From Amylibacter sp. SFDW26 (GTDB taxonomy: Bacteria > Pseudomonadota > Alphaproteobacteria > Rhodobacterales > Rhodobacteraceae), in NCBI RefSeq assembly GCF_009184395.1, contig NZ_WEIC01000001.1, positions 948,047 through 1,012,046 of the forward strand: DNA of 64,000 bases, given 5' to 3'. The notes beneath the pieces are model-generated. The model was not told the origin of the DNA. It did no database searches and saw only the letters and a program-made list of their open reading frames with translations. Positions 16,942 through 25,283 of the stretch are shown here, one piece after another. Every line of letters starts with the position of its first letter. Within the stretch, counting starts at the first letter, position 1. A program made the position numbers and the translations under genes.

Positions 16942-18210
16942 ATGAAACGAAAAGTAATAGCTACTTTTATGGCAGTTTGCATGGCCATCATTGCGACTGT
17001 TTTCTTATATCTATTATCCATAAGGCCTCCTGAAAGTTGCATGAATTGGGGGAATGAAGATTTCCATGAAGATGCATCAGAGAAAACCTTAATCGACTGC
17101 CTTAATGCGGGTGCCAATCCAAATATAAAAGGGGATTATGGTACTCCCGCATTATCGCTGGCGATTTCCTACACAAAAAACCTCGAGCTGATCCAGCTGT
17201 TTCTGGATAAAGGCGCAAATCCAAACCGAGGGGATGTATTTGATAGAACAGCATTACACTGGGCGATGTTCAGCAACAGTGCCCCAGCTATTGTAGATGT
17301 ACTTATTGATGCTGGAGCCGATGTTAATGCAAAGGACGAAGATGGCATAACACCCTTGGCGCAATTGATGCAAAATGAGCCAGAAGTTGGTGTAAACGTC
17401 ACATTAATCGAGCGTCTCGTAGATGCAGGGGCAAACATCAACTTTAGAAACGACAACGGCGAAACACTATTACACATCGCAGTAGAGCATTACGCAAGTG
17501 CGACAACTCTAAAGGCCCTCATCGCACATAACATAGATTTCGGTATTGGATTGACTGCATTAGATGTTTTGCTCTGCAAAGAACCAAATGTTGAAAAGGT
17601 ACGTATATTTCTAGAAGCTGAACCAAACCTCACAGCTCCCGATCCTTGGGGTAGAACACCGTTGTCCAAAGCAATCTGGTGCCGTGCACCGATAGCGGTT
17701 CTTAAAACATTAATCGAAGCAGGTGCACCCGTGAATTCCAAAGATGAAAATGGCAACACACCATTCCACAATTTTTGGCTATATGATGGTTTTGGTCCAC
17801 GTGCCCCCAAAGCAATTGCAATGATGATAGACGCAGGCGCAGATGTGAATGCACAAAACGCAGATGCTGACACTGCGCTCATGTTAGAAGTCATCCTCGA
17901 GGACAGTAACCCAAAGATAATCAAGATACTCTTGAGTGCAGGTGCAGATGTCACAATTGCAAATGAATACCAACAAACTGCATTGCATTGGTTGGCTCGT
18001 TATTCCGATGAACCATCACTCATACAGCACGTTATTGACGTTGGCGCTGATATCAATGCCCGTGATGAAAACGGTCAAACACCCCTTCACTGGGCTGCAG
18101 AAGATAACAGACATACAGTCGTTGATATGTTGTTAAAAATGGGAGCAGATGCATCGATAAAAGACAACAATGGTCAAGCCCCGAACGAACTCATAATTGA
18201 CACACAATAA
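16942..18210 (+). CDS. Ankyrin-repeat protein with N-terminal signal/anchor
   Basis: A 422-residue protein. Residues 1-27 are a signal or membrane anchor (positively charged start, then VIATFMAVCMAIIATVFLYL). From about residue 45 roughly ten ankyrin repeats fill the rest, with consensus pieces such as RTALHWAM, IDAGADVNAK, GQTPLHWAAE and LLKMGADASIK. The repeats at about residues 170-215 are degenerate. Placement in the periplasm is inferred from the N-terminus. Ankyrin arrays bind protein partners; the partner is unknown. The gene sits in an AT-rich accessory patch, and a GGAAA sequence precedes the ATG. Confidence 0.9.
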   Translation: MKRKVIATFMAVCMAIIATVFLYLLSIRPPESCMNWGNEDFHEDASEKTLIDCLNAGANPNIKGDYGTPALSLAISYTKNLELIQLFLDKGANPNRGDVFDRTALHWAMFSNSAPAIVDVLIDAGADVNAKDEDGITPLAQLMQNEPEVGVNVTLIERLVDAGANINFRNDNGETLLHIAVEHYASATTLKALIAHNIDFGIGLTALDVLLCKEPNVEKVRIFLEAEPNLTAPDPWGRTPLSKAIWCRAPIAVLKTLIEAGAPVNSKDENGNTPFHNFWLYDGFGPRAPKAIAMMIDAGADVNAQNADADTALMLEVILEDSNPKIIKILLSAGADVTIANEYQQTALHWLARYSDEPSLIQHVIDVGADINARDENGQTPLHWAAEDNRHTVVDMLLKMGADASIKDNNGQAPNELIIDTQ

Positions 18211-18233
18211 TATGGCCTTAAAAAACAAGTAAA

Positions 18234-18635
18234 ATGCTTAAAAATATTAACGTCTTTATCCTCATAGCCGCCACACACCTATTTACAACAGATGCACAGG
18301 CAGAAACGATCCAGTGTAACTTTAAAAAAGAATGTGGTTACCGCAGCAAATGCAGCAACATAGACTATAATTTAAATTTTGTTGAGCATGATGAAGGCGA
18401 TAAATATGGTCTGGTTGATCTCGATACAGCATCCATTGAAGGCCACACAAAATTTGCATTCCGAAAAAGCAACACAGGTACACTATTAGGAGTTGATACC
18501 AACTCTAACTTCGAACCAGTCAGATATTATCTACTTAGCTTTGGGCGCAAAGCAGCCACGATGAGCATTCAGGGCGTTGACAATGATGGCATAGGTTGGT
18601 CACAGAATTATCATGGAACCTGTATTATCAAGTGA
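18234..18635 (+). CDS. Secreted Cys-containing protein, unknown (133 aa)
   Basis: A 133-residue protein with a signal peptide (residues 1-23, ending DAQA-ET). The mature part holds Cys at CNFKKECGYRSKCSN near its start and one more at the C-terminus (GTCIIK), so two disulfides are possible. The remainder looks beta-rich. No family is recognised. It lies 23 bases after the ankyrin gene on the same strand and is probably co-transcribed, which suggests a periplasmic partner or target for the ankyrin repeats (inference). Confidence 0.72.
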   Translation: MLKNINVFILIAATHLFTTDAQAETIQCNFKKECGYRSKCSNIDYNLNFVEHDEGDKYGLVDLDTASIEGHTKFAFRKSNTGTLLGVDTNSNFEPVRYYLLSFGRKAATMSIQGVDNDGIGWSQNYHGTCIIK

Positions 18636-18708
18636 CATTATTATGTACGTTTCCAATAATTAAGCCCTATAAGCGTCTATGTAGAAATACATTAAATCCT
18701 TTTATACT

Positions 18709-18942
18709 CTAACGCGCATTTTGGTAAATATACTTAACTTTCTGATAGATCACACCGACGCGGTGAACGGCGAATAGAAAGAACATCAATAACACCATCG
18801 CAGAACTTCCCTGCAATGGTGTTATCTCTGCATAGCGTTCTTGCGCAACACCTTGATAAAGCACCCAAATTGATATGGTTAGCATTATCCAGTCAAAGCA
18901 AAGCTCCGCCCTCTGACGCATCGCTGCAAAAAACCTATTCAT
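18709..18942 (-). CDS. Small membrane protein, unknown (77 aa)
   Basis: A 77-residue ORF with two predicted membrane segments, about residues 16-33 (CFDWIMLTISIWVLYQGV) and 45-64 (GSSAMVLLMFFLFAVHRVGV). The ATG at 18942 has GGAG about 8 bases upstream; a GTG nine bases earlier is in frame but less likely. It is convergent with the secreted-protein gene and co-directional with the large membrane protein gene downstream. No family recognised. Confidence 0.6.
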   Translation of the reverse strand: MNRFFAAMRQRAELCFDWIMLTISIWVLYQGVAQERYAEITPLQGSSAMVLLMFFLFAVHRVGVIYQKVKYIYQNAR

Positions 18943-19046
18943 ACACGCCACTCCATACTACTCGTTATGGAAACAGACTACGAAGTGGGGGTTTGGGAAA
19001 GGTAAATTGAGGGAGATTATATCTAGACAATTTTATTTAAAACCAA

Positions 19047-20666
19047 TCAATTACAATACTTCGCGGAATATACTTCCTCATAGTTTTTTTTGAGTACAGC
19101 AATTGTTTTGCTATCCAAGATGCCCGTTTCTTCAATGCTTTGCGAGTGTTGGAAGTTCTTGATTACGGCTTCTTTATCAGGCTCATGCTCGACTATTTGT
19201 CGTTTATAATACCCTGCATACCCACGCTGGCTTAGATAAAAATAAATCAGCTCCGGATCATCCCATTTTAAATTCATGCCGATAGGAAAATGCCATGATT
19301 GATTATAGGCAGAAATTTGAACGAAATCCCCAGGAATTGCGTCGTTAAACACATATGTAATACAGCCAAAATTATTTGTAGTACCTTGGTCAACAAGTCG
19401 GTTTTTATAAATCAGCGTATAAGGTTCATTTTGGTACGGGCTATGTTCAATAATCTCTGGTCTCATTGAAGGGGCAAAAGCTCTGAACGCAATTTCTCTC
19501 GGTCCAGTGTAATCTTCACGCTCAGCAACCTTCTTCTGATAATATTCCGTCAAGAAATGAGGAAACTCATCCATATACTCTTGCAAAGGCTCTTGATTAT
19601 TTTTTTGAATATCCAGCAAGTCTATGTAAGTAAACAAGACAGGTTGGTGTATATCAAACTTCCACTTTTCCTCTGGATCAATGACAGTCTTATTAATCTC
19701 GATCAATCTTTTACGTAAAATATTAACATAGACGGAAAGGTCTGGATCATCTCGCAACAAAACGATGGATTGATTGGCATAGAACAGTGTATTGAACAGG
19801 CGATTTCTCTTAAAGATATCAGCATGTTCAAGGATACCCACTACCAAATTCACTCGATGTTGTCTGCTTTCGACAGATCGCGTTAATTGGATCATCTCTA
19901 GGATGTCTTCATGTTCAATATCAGACAAAGCCACCCGTAATTGCGCTGCATTTAAAAAGCCCAGTTCAAGCATACGCTCATAAGAAAAATCATCATGGTT
20001 GCTATATCGCAAACAAAACTCTGCTGGATCATCATATCCAATGTCACTCAACCGTTCAAAAAGCCATATAAACTCTCCTTCGGTAAGAGGTTGATAATGT
20101 TCAGCTAAAGTTTTTGACGGGCCGCACGAAAGGTTGGGATTGTCTTTAACAGTAGCCATATATCTCTTGCGGTACTCTGGATACTTCATTCCAAGTGCCA
20201 TCAATAAAGCCATATTGTTCTGTGTAATGCTCCTGTCTACACTGTCAGAAATGCCAATTTTTTCCTTAGCTTTTTCAATCACCTGCTCAACTTTAGAAGG
20301 CGTTTGTAATTCTTTCCAAGCTTGCTCGTATTCTTTGTCTAATTCTCGCAAATGATACGCATACAAGTCACGTTGGCTACGCTCTATAGAGCTTGATACG
20401 CCTCTGCCCACTTCAAATATAAGCGGCACAATCATTGTAAGACATAATATGATCAACCTTTGCTTAGGCTTACGATATACACCAACAGCAACGATTATCC
20501 CCGCCACAAGGACACCAATAAGTGCTGGAATAATTATGACAACAACGACCGCACCAGCGGGGCCACCGCCCCCTTCGAAAAGGTCAAAAAATAGTAAAAG
20601 ATACCCACAGGACGTGAAAATGACACAAAAGATTACGTAAATTATGGTTTTTATGTTTGGATGCAT
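19047..20666 (-). CDS. Large membrane protein with C-terminal peptidoglycan-binding-like segment, unknown
   Basis: A 539-residue protein. Three membrane segments occupy the N-terminus (about residues 6-28, 37-63 and 69-85; the first two flank FEGGGGPAG). Residues 90-420 are mainly helical and charged, with no family I recognise. The last 40 residues (AVIKNFQHSQSIEETGILDSKTIAVL region) resemble a peptidoglycan-binding domain 1 repeat, in which a short helix-turn pattern F-Q-x(8)-G-x-x-x-x-x-T is conserved. This suggests a periplasmic body held at the inner membrane that touches the cell wall. Standalone gene, AT-rich. Confidence 0.8.
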   Translation of the reverse strand: MHPNIKTIIYVIFCVIFTSCGYLLLFFDLFEGGGGPAGAVVVVIIIPALIGVLVAGIIVAVGVYRKPKQRLIILCLTMIVPLIFEVGRGVSSSIERSQRDLYAYHLRELDKEYEQAWKELQTPSKVEQVIEKAKEKIGISDSVDRSITQNNMALLMALGMKYPEYRKRYMATVKDNPNLSCGPSKTLAEHYQPLTEGEFIWLFERLSDIGYDDPAEFCLRYSNHDDFSYERMLELGFLNAAQLRVALSDIEHEDILEMIQLTRSVESRQHRVNLVVGILEHADIFKRNRLFNTLFYANQSIVLLRDDPDLSVYVNILRKRLIEINKTVIDPEEKWKFDIHQPVLFTYIDLLDIQKNNQEPLQEYMDEFPHFLTEYYQKKVAEREDYTGPREIAFRAFAPSMRPEIIEHSPYQNEPYTLIYKNRLVDQGTTNNFGCITYVFNDAIPGDFVQISAYNQSWHFPIGMNLKWDDPELIYFYLSQRGYAGYYKRQIVEHEPDKEAVIKNFQHSQSIEETGILDSKTIAVLKKNYEEVYSAKYCN

Positions 20667-20848
20667 TGTGGTTATTTAAAAGACCTAAATACGAATATAA
20701 GTAATAATTTTAGTATGTTAGAGATTAGTATACATAAAAAAGCAATCCCTTCGAAGTCACCATTGTGTGATTTTCGAACGAGACAGTACAATTAAAACCG
20801 TAATCGAATATTTGGTTGTAACAGTGCTTTAATCGACACAATAAATTA

Positions 20849-20935
20849 AGGGCAATTCCTTTCGAAATTGCCCTCTTGTTGTTATATAGACTGCTATTCG
20901 CAGTCTTATTGCAGTTTTCCGTTGGAAAATTGCAA
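20849..20935 (-). terminator. Three tandem stem-loops immediately downstream of fabG
   Basis: Three hairpins lie in 87 bases directly after the fabG stop: TTGCAGTTTTCC/GGAAAATTGCAA (20909-20920 with 20924-20935, one mismatch), AGACTGC/GCAGTCT (20888-20894 with 20900-20906, perfect) and AGGGCAATT/AATTGCCCT (20849-20857 with 20866-20874, perfect). The last ends near TTAATTTATT in the minus direction. Together they likely end or protect the fabD-fabG transcript. The 180 bases beyond, to the start of the membrane-protein gene, are AT-rich and show nothing else. Confidence 0.7.
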
Positions 20936-21673
20936 TTAAATCATAGCCATGCCGCCGTTTACATGGATCGTTTGGCCTGTGATATAGCTGGCTTCATCTG
21001 ATGCAAGGTATGATACAGCTGATGCAATCTCTTCTGGTGTCCCCATACGGCCCGCAGGAATGTTGCCTGTCATTTTCTCTTTCACCGCATCTGGCAGCTC
21101 TGCTGTCATAGCCGTTTCGATAAACCCAGGGGCCACGCAGTTGGCTGTAATGCCGCGTGTTGCTATTTCTTGGGCATATGACTTGGTCATGCCGATCATA
21201 CCAGCCTTGGACGCGGCATAATTCACCTGCCCTGCATTGCCCGTCACACCCACAATAGATGTGATGTTGATGATGCGACCAAAGCGTTGCTTCATCATCG
21301 GGCGCATCACAGATTTCATCAGGCGCATAGTGCTTGATAAGTTCACATCAATCACTTGCTGCCATTCTTCGTCAGACATACGCATAAAGATGTTGTCGCG
21401 TGTGATACCTGCGTTATTCACCAAGATATCCAAACCGCCCATCGCTTCAGACGCTTGTCCAGCCAAAGCCAAAACAGCTTCGTTATCGCTTAGGTTACAC
21501 GGCACAACATGTGCGCGTTCACCCAATTCAGCAGCCAATGCATTCAGCGGATCGACCCGTGTGCCAGACAAAGCAACCGTTGCGCCTTGGGCATAAAGAC
21601 CTTTTGCAATCGCGCCACCAATACCGCCAGAGGCGCCTGTTACGAGTGCTTTTTTACCTGTTAGATCAAACAT
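20936..21673 (-). CDS. fabG: 3-oxoacyl-ACP reductase
   Basis: A 245-residue short-chain dehydrogenase that reduces 3-oxoacyl-ACP with NADPH in each elongation cycle. Visible: nucleotide-binding TGASGGIGG (residues 12-20), NNAG at 86-89, catalytic Ser139 in NITSIVG, Tyr152 and Lys156 in YAASK, and the C-terminal ITGQTIHVNGGMAM, which marks FabG rather than general SDRs. It follows fabD by 13 bases in one operon. Its transcript ends at three hairpins. Confidence 0.97.
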   Translation of the reverse strand: MFDLTGKKALVTGASGGIGGAIAKGLYAQGATVALSGTRVDPLNALAAELGERAHVVPCNLSDNEAVLALAGQASEAMGGLDILVNNAGITRDNIFMRMSDEEWQQVIDVNLSSTMRLMKSVMRPMMKQRFGRIINITSIVGVTGNAGQVNYAASKAGMIGMTKSYAQEIATRGITANCVAPGFIETAMTAELPDAVKEKMTGNIPAGRMGTPEEIASAVSYLASDEASYITGQTIHVNGGMAMI

Positions 21674-21686
21674 ATATTTGCTTCCT

Positions 21687-22625
21687 TTAAGCTAAGTCCG
21701 CAGCCACAGCTGCAACATTATCTGCGTTATTAACGGCCGTACAGGCAATCTCGCGTTCAATACGGCGGATCATCCCTGACAGGGCTTTACCCGCGCCGAT
21801 TTCATAAATTTCGGTCACACCTTGCGCTGCCATATACCCAACACTTTCACGCCAGCGTACAGATCCCGTGACCTGCTGAACCAAAAGATCCGCAATCGCA
21901 CTGCCATCGTCATTAGATGCAGCCAATACGTTTGCCACAACAGGCACCGCTGGATCAGAAATTGTCACCTCTGACAAAGCTTCCGCCATACGGTCAGCGG
22001 CGGGTTGCATCAAGGCGCAATGGAATGGTGCAGATACAGGCAATAACATTGCACGTTTGGCGCCCTTCTGTTTTGCAATCTCACAAGCGCGCTCAACAGC
22101 TGCCTTATGACCAGATACAACAACTTGGGTCGGATCATTATCATTTGCAGCCTGACACACTTCACCTTGGGCAGCTTCATCTGCAACCGCTTGGGCTGTT
22201 GCAAAGTCCAAACCAAGTAAAGCCGCCATAGCGCCAATACCTACAGGAACCGCTTCTTGCATCGCTTTACCGCGAATGCGCAACAAACGTGCTGTATCCG
22301 CCAAGGAAAGAGACCCAGCTGCACAAAGCGCTGAATATTCACCAAGGGAGTGACCAGCGACAAAGGACGCCTTATTAATGCCAACACCTTCGGCTTTCAA
22401 CGCTTCCATCGCAGCAATCGATGTCGCCATCAATGCAGGTTGCGCGTTTTCGGTCAAAGTGAGTTCAGCAATATCGCCGTCCCAGATCAAGCTTGATAAG
22501 CTTTCACCCAAAGCCTCATCTACGGCTTCGAAAACTGCTTTGGCTGCTGGATAGCTGTCTGCCAACTCTTTGCCCATACCGATGGTTTGGGCGCCTTGGC
22601 CTGGAAATACGAATGCTCTTGTCAT
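21687..22625 (-). CDS. fabD: Malonyl-CoA:ACP transacylase
   Basis: A 312-residue transacylase that loads malonyl groups onto ACP. GQGAQ (residues 9-13) forms the oxyanion region, Ser93 in GHSLGEYSAL is the nucleophile, and His of APFHCALM (about residue 202) completes the dyad. First gene of the fabD-fabG operon, divergent from rpsF with about 190 bases between start codons. Confidence 0.97.
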   Translation of the reverse strand: MTRAFVFPGQGAQTIGMGKELADSYPAAKAVFEAVDEALGESLSSLIWDGDIAELTLTENAQPALMATSIAAMEALKAEGVGINKASFVAGHSLGEYSALCAAGSLSLADTARLLRIRGKAMQEAVPVGIGAMAALLGLDFATAQAVADEAAQGEVCQAANDNDPTQVVVSGHKAAVERACEIAKQKGAKRAMLLPVSAPFHCALMQPAADRMAEALSEVTISDPAVPVVANVLAASNDDGSAIADLLVQQVTGSVRWRESVGYMAAQGVTEIYEIGAGKALSGMIRRIEREIACTAVNNADNVAAVAADLA

Positions 22626-22715
22626 GGATCCCTCAAAATTTTCTTGTCATATTGGTCTATAACGCACAGAAAGCAGCGTCTACCCCTTGCTTTCTTTGCT
22701 TATAGGAGTAAAAGC

Positions 22716-22776
22716 CCCAAATCTTCCGTAATTTATTGAAACGCGGTTGCCTCTCGTATTTGGGTGCGGAAGATTT
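22716..22776 (+). promoter_or_regulatory. rpsF leader with two mutually exclusive pairings; candidate S6:S18 autoregulatory element
   Basis: AAATCTTCCG (22719-22728) is perfectly complementary to CGGAAGATTT (22767-22776), while the overlapping CCCAAAT (22716-22722) pairs with ATTTGGG (22758-22764). Both cannot form at once. It lies 40-100 bases before rpsF. Leaders of rpsF in many bacteria bind the S6:S18 complex through a CCG-containing hairpin; a CCG is present here in the first arm. Confidence 0.5.
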
Positions 22777-22815
22777 AGCCCAGATTTTGAAGCACGCTTG
22801 AAAATGGTGAATATA

Positions 22816-23169
22816 ATGGCGCTCTACGAGCATACATTTATCTCGCGTCAGGACTTGTCCAACGCGCAAGCTGAAGGTCTTATTGAACACTTCGGCGCTG
22901 TTCTGTCAGACAACGGTGGTAACGTTGTGGATTCAGAATACTGGGGTCTAAAAACAATGGCCTATAAAATTAACAAAAACCGTAAGGGTCACTACGCATT
23001 CCTTAAATCAGACGCACCAGCACCAGCTGTTGCTGAGATGGAACGCCTTATGCGTCTACACGACGATGTAATGCGTGTAATGACAATCCGTGTTGCTGAG
23101 CATGAAGAAGGCCCATCTGTGGTTGTTCAAGCGAAATCAGCAAAAGAAGAAAAACGTAGAAACCGTTAA
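22816..23169 (+). CDS. rpsF: 30S ribosomal protein S6
   Basis: A 117-residue S6 protein, which pairs with S18 on the platform of the 30S subunit. MALYEHTFISRQDLS and DSEYWGLKTMAYKINKNRKGHY (residues 35-56) are classic S6 blocks, and VMRVMTIRVAEHEEGPS closes the fold. ATG 22816 has GGTG 8 bases upstream; the ATG at 22804 is possible but adds VNI-type residues not seen in homologues. First gene of rpsF-rpsR-rplI. Confidence 0.97.
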   Translation: MALYEHTFISRQDLSNAQAEGLIEHFGAVLSDNGGNVVDSEYWGLKTMAYKINKNRKGHYAFLKSDAPAPAVAEMERLMRLHDDVMRVMTIRVAEHEEGPSVVVQAKSAKEEKRRNR

Positions 23170-23185
23170 GAGAAGGACTTAAACC

Positions 23186-23413
23186 ATGGCAAACAAACCA
23201 TTTTTCCGTCGTCGCAAGTCCTGCCCATTCTCTGGTGAGAATGCTCCGGCTATCGATTATAAAGACGTGAAACTATTACAACGCTACGTATCTGAGCGCG
23301 GCAAAATCGTTCCATCACGTATCACTGCAGTATCTGCAAAGAAACAACGCGAGCTTGCAAAAGCAATCAAACGCGCACGTTTCCTAGCATTGCTGCCATA
23401 CGCAGTTAAGTAA
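23186..23413 (+). CDS. rpsR: 30S ribosomal protein S18
   Basis: A 75-residue S18. [16 protein letters not shown] at residues 6-21 and the basic [20 protein letters not shown] block (43-62) are diagnostic. The single Cys14 is part of the older S18 type. A GAGAAGGA site lies just before the ATG, 16 bases after rpsF. Confidence 0.98.
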   Translation: MANKPFFRRRKSCPFSGENAPAIDYKDVKLLQRYVSERGKIVPSRITAVSAKKQRELAKAIKRARFLALLPYAVK

Positions 23414-23424
23414 GGAGAAATTCA

Positions 23425-24057
23425 ATGGATGTTATCCTACTAGAACGCGTCGCAAAGCTTGGTCAAATGGGCGATGTTGTGACAGTGAAACAAGGTTTCG
23501 CACGCAACTTCCTATTGCCACAAGGCAAAGCACTTCGCGCAACTGAAGGCAACAAAACACGTTTTGAGGCTCAGAAAGCTCAACTAGAAGCGCAGAACCT
23601 TGAGACCAAAAAAGAAGCAGACGCAGTTGCTGAAAAATTAGACGGTCAACAATTCATCGTGATTCGTTCAGCATCAGACGCTGGTGCGCTTTACGGCTCA
23701 GTCACAACACGTGACGCAGCTGATGTTGCCACAGAAGCCGGTTTCACGATCACGAAAAAGCAAGTTGCTTTGGACACACCGATCAAAGAACTTGGCGTGC
23801 ACGAGATGACTGTGAACCTTCACCCAGAAGTATCTTGTACAATTCAAGTGAACGTTGCCCGTTCGCAAGAAGAAGCAGAACTTCAAGCATCTGGTAAATC
23901 AATTCAAGAATTGGCGGCTGAAGCAGAAGCAGAAGCAGAATTCGAAATTTCTGAATTGTTTGACGATATGGGCGCCGCAGCAGCTGAAGAGTTTGGCGAC
24001 GAAGCTCCAGCAGAAGAAGCTGTTGAAGAAGCATCAGAAGAAGAAACAAAAGCATAA
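23425..24057 (+). CDS. rplI: 50S ribosomal protein L9 with long acidic C-terminal tail
   Basis: A 210-residue L9. The N-terminal [32 protein letters not shown] (residues 1-32) is the rRNA-binding domain, followed by the long connecting helix and a C-terminal domain ending near [15 protein letters not shown] (about 150). Residues 155-210 form an extra tail rich in Glu and Ala ([18 protein letters not shown] and more). E. coli L9 ends near 149, so the tail is about 55 residues longer; extended L9 is known in alphaproteobacteria but this is at the long end. Confidence 0.97.
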   Translation: MDVILLERVAKLGQMGDVVTVKQGFARNFLLPQGKALRATEGNKTRFEAQKAQLEAQNLETKKEADAVAEKLDGQQFIVIRSASDAGALYGSVTTRDAADVATEAGFTITKKQVALDTPIKELGVHEMTVNLHPEVSCTIQVNVARSQEEAELQASGKSIQELAAEAEAEAEFEISELFDDMGAAAAEEFGDEAPAEEAVEEASEEETKA

Positions 24058-24081
24058 GCTTTCAACCATTCTAAAGAATTT

Positions 24082-24110
24082 AAGGCCTGCCATTTTGGCA
24101 GGCCTTTTTT
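24082..24110 (+). terminator. Rho-independent terminator of the rpsF-rpsR-rplI operon
   Basis: AAGGCCTGCC (24082-24091) and GGCAGGCCTT (24097-24106) form a perfect 10-base-pair stem with an ATTTT loop, followed by T6. It ends the ribosomal operon 25 bases after the rplI stop. Confidence 0.93.
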
Positions 24111-24209
24111 ATGATTTCTTCACATAGACGTGAGTTTTCAGAAATAATTAGAATAAAATCCGTATTCGGTTGTTTACTCTACATACGACAACCAACTCGG
24201 AGCACCCTA

Positions 24210-24755
24210 ATGACACTAACAACATCTTTCACTGCTGCAGCCGTGGCTTTGACACTTGCAACATCAGCTTTTGCTGCGGGTTCAGACAGCAGCGAGCCCC
24301 CAAAACCAACAGAAACCACTCAGAAATGTAAGAAAAACAAAATCTGGGATGCAAACAAAGGTCGTTGCGTTAAAATCAAAGAAAGCAAGCTTGATGATGA
24401 TGGTATTTATAAAAATGCACGCGAGTTGGCTTACGCAGGTCGTTATTATAATGCGTTAAACTTGCTGGACCGTGCTGAAAACCAGCAAGATCCACGTATC
24501 TTGAATTACAAAGGTTTCACAAACCGTAAACTTGGCTACACGAAGCGAGCAACAGAGTTTTACGAGCAAGCTTTGACAATTGATCCGAAATACATCCTTG
24601 CGCGTTCGTATTTTGGTCAGGCAAAAATGCAATCTGGTGATGTTGCAGGTGCAAAAGAGCAATTGGCACTGATTAAGACAATCGGCGGCACAGATAACTG
24701 GGCCTATGAAAGTTTGTCACGTGCTATCCAAGGTGACACTGCGTTGAATTATTAA
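24210..24755 (+). CDS. Secreted TPR-repeat protein
   Basis: A 181-residue protein with a signal peptide (residues 1-21, TLATSAFA-AG). A short Cys-containing linker (KCKKNKIWDANKGRCVKI) precedes two to three TPR-like helical pairs: ARELAYAGRYYNALNLLDRA, LNYKGFTNRKLGYTKRATEFYEQAL and ILARSYFGQAKMQSGDVAGAKEQL. Such proteins scaffold periplasmic assemblies. ATG 24210 follows CGGAG by 7 bases; a longer open frame from 24111 would remove the signal peptide from the N-terminus. Monocistronic, ended by its own terminator. Confidence 0.88.
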   Translation: MTLTTSFTAAAVALTLATSAFAAGSDSSEPPKPTETTQKCKKNKIWDANKGRCVKIKESKLDDDGIYKNARELAYAGRYYNALNLLDRAENQQDPRILNYKGFTNRKLGYTKRATEFYEQALTIDPKYILARSYFGQAKMQSGDVAGAKEQLALIKTIGGTDNWAYESLSRAIQGDTALNY

Positions 24756-24780
24756 TTCAACATTCCTATCTCCTGTCACG

Positions 24781-24816
24781 AAAACCTGCTCAACCCCGAA
24801 ATTGAGCAGGTTTTTT
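24781..24816 (+). terminator. Terminator after the TPR gene
   Basis: AAAACCTGCTCAA (24781-24793) pairs perfectly with TTGAGCAGGTTTT (24802-24814) around a CCCCGAAA-type loop and runs into T6. Confidence 0.92.
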
Positions 24817-24872
24817 CACATTTTTAGATTAATGTTTGTTATGATCGTCACAAAACTCACGAAAGATGTGTC

Positions 24873-25265
24873 ATGGCAGAATATAAGATAGAGATAGATG
24901 AGAGTATTAACGTCGTTGGCGAACCGCTTAAGCCCTGCTCTATTGATCCCATCACTGGCTTTTACCGCGATGGATGCTGCAATACAGGCCCTGATGACAA
25001 AGGTAAGCATACAGTTTGTGTAGAAATGACCGAAGAATTCCTAGAATTTTCCAGAATGCGCGGAAATGATTTATCTACACCGCGCCCAGAATTCGGCTTT
25101 GCGGGTTTAAATCCTGGTGATCGCTGGTGTTTATGCGCTGATCGTTGGGCAGAAGCGGATGCTTTTGATAAAGCGCCACATGTGGTTTTGCAAAGCACGC
25201 ATATCAATACGCTTGAAACCATTCCATTTGCCATTTTGCGCGCAAAAGCTTTAGATGTGAATTAA
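24873..25265 (+). CDS. DUF2237 family protein
   Basis: A 130-residue DUF2237 protein. Family marks: NVVGEPLKPCSIDPITGFYRDGCC at residues 14-37, DDKGKHTVCVEMTEEFLEFSR, and the C-terminal PGDRWCLCADRWAEA plus APHVVLQSTH. Conserved Cys (CC, CLC) suggest metal or redox chemistry, but no function is established. It precedes an alpha/beta hydrolase by 18 bases, so the two are likely one transcript. Confidence 0.92.
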   Translation: MAEYKIEIDESINVVGEPLKPCSIDPITGFYRDGCCNTGPDDKGKHTVCVEMTEEFLEFSRMRGNDLSTPRPEFGFAGLNPGDRWCLCADRWAEADAFDKAPHVVLQSTHINTLETIPFAILRAKALDVN

Positions 25266-25283
25266 TCTAAATCTGGAGCTGAC

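Noticed and set aside
24111-24209. 33-codon N-terminal extension of the TPR protein
   Set aside because: Would place the signal peptide internally and starts inside the rplI terminator's T run.
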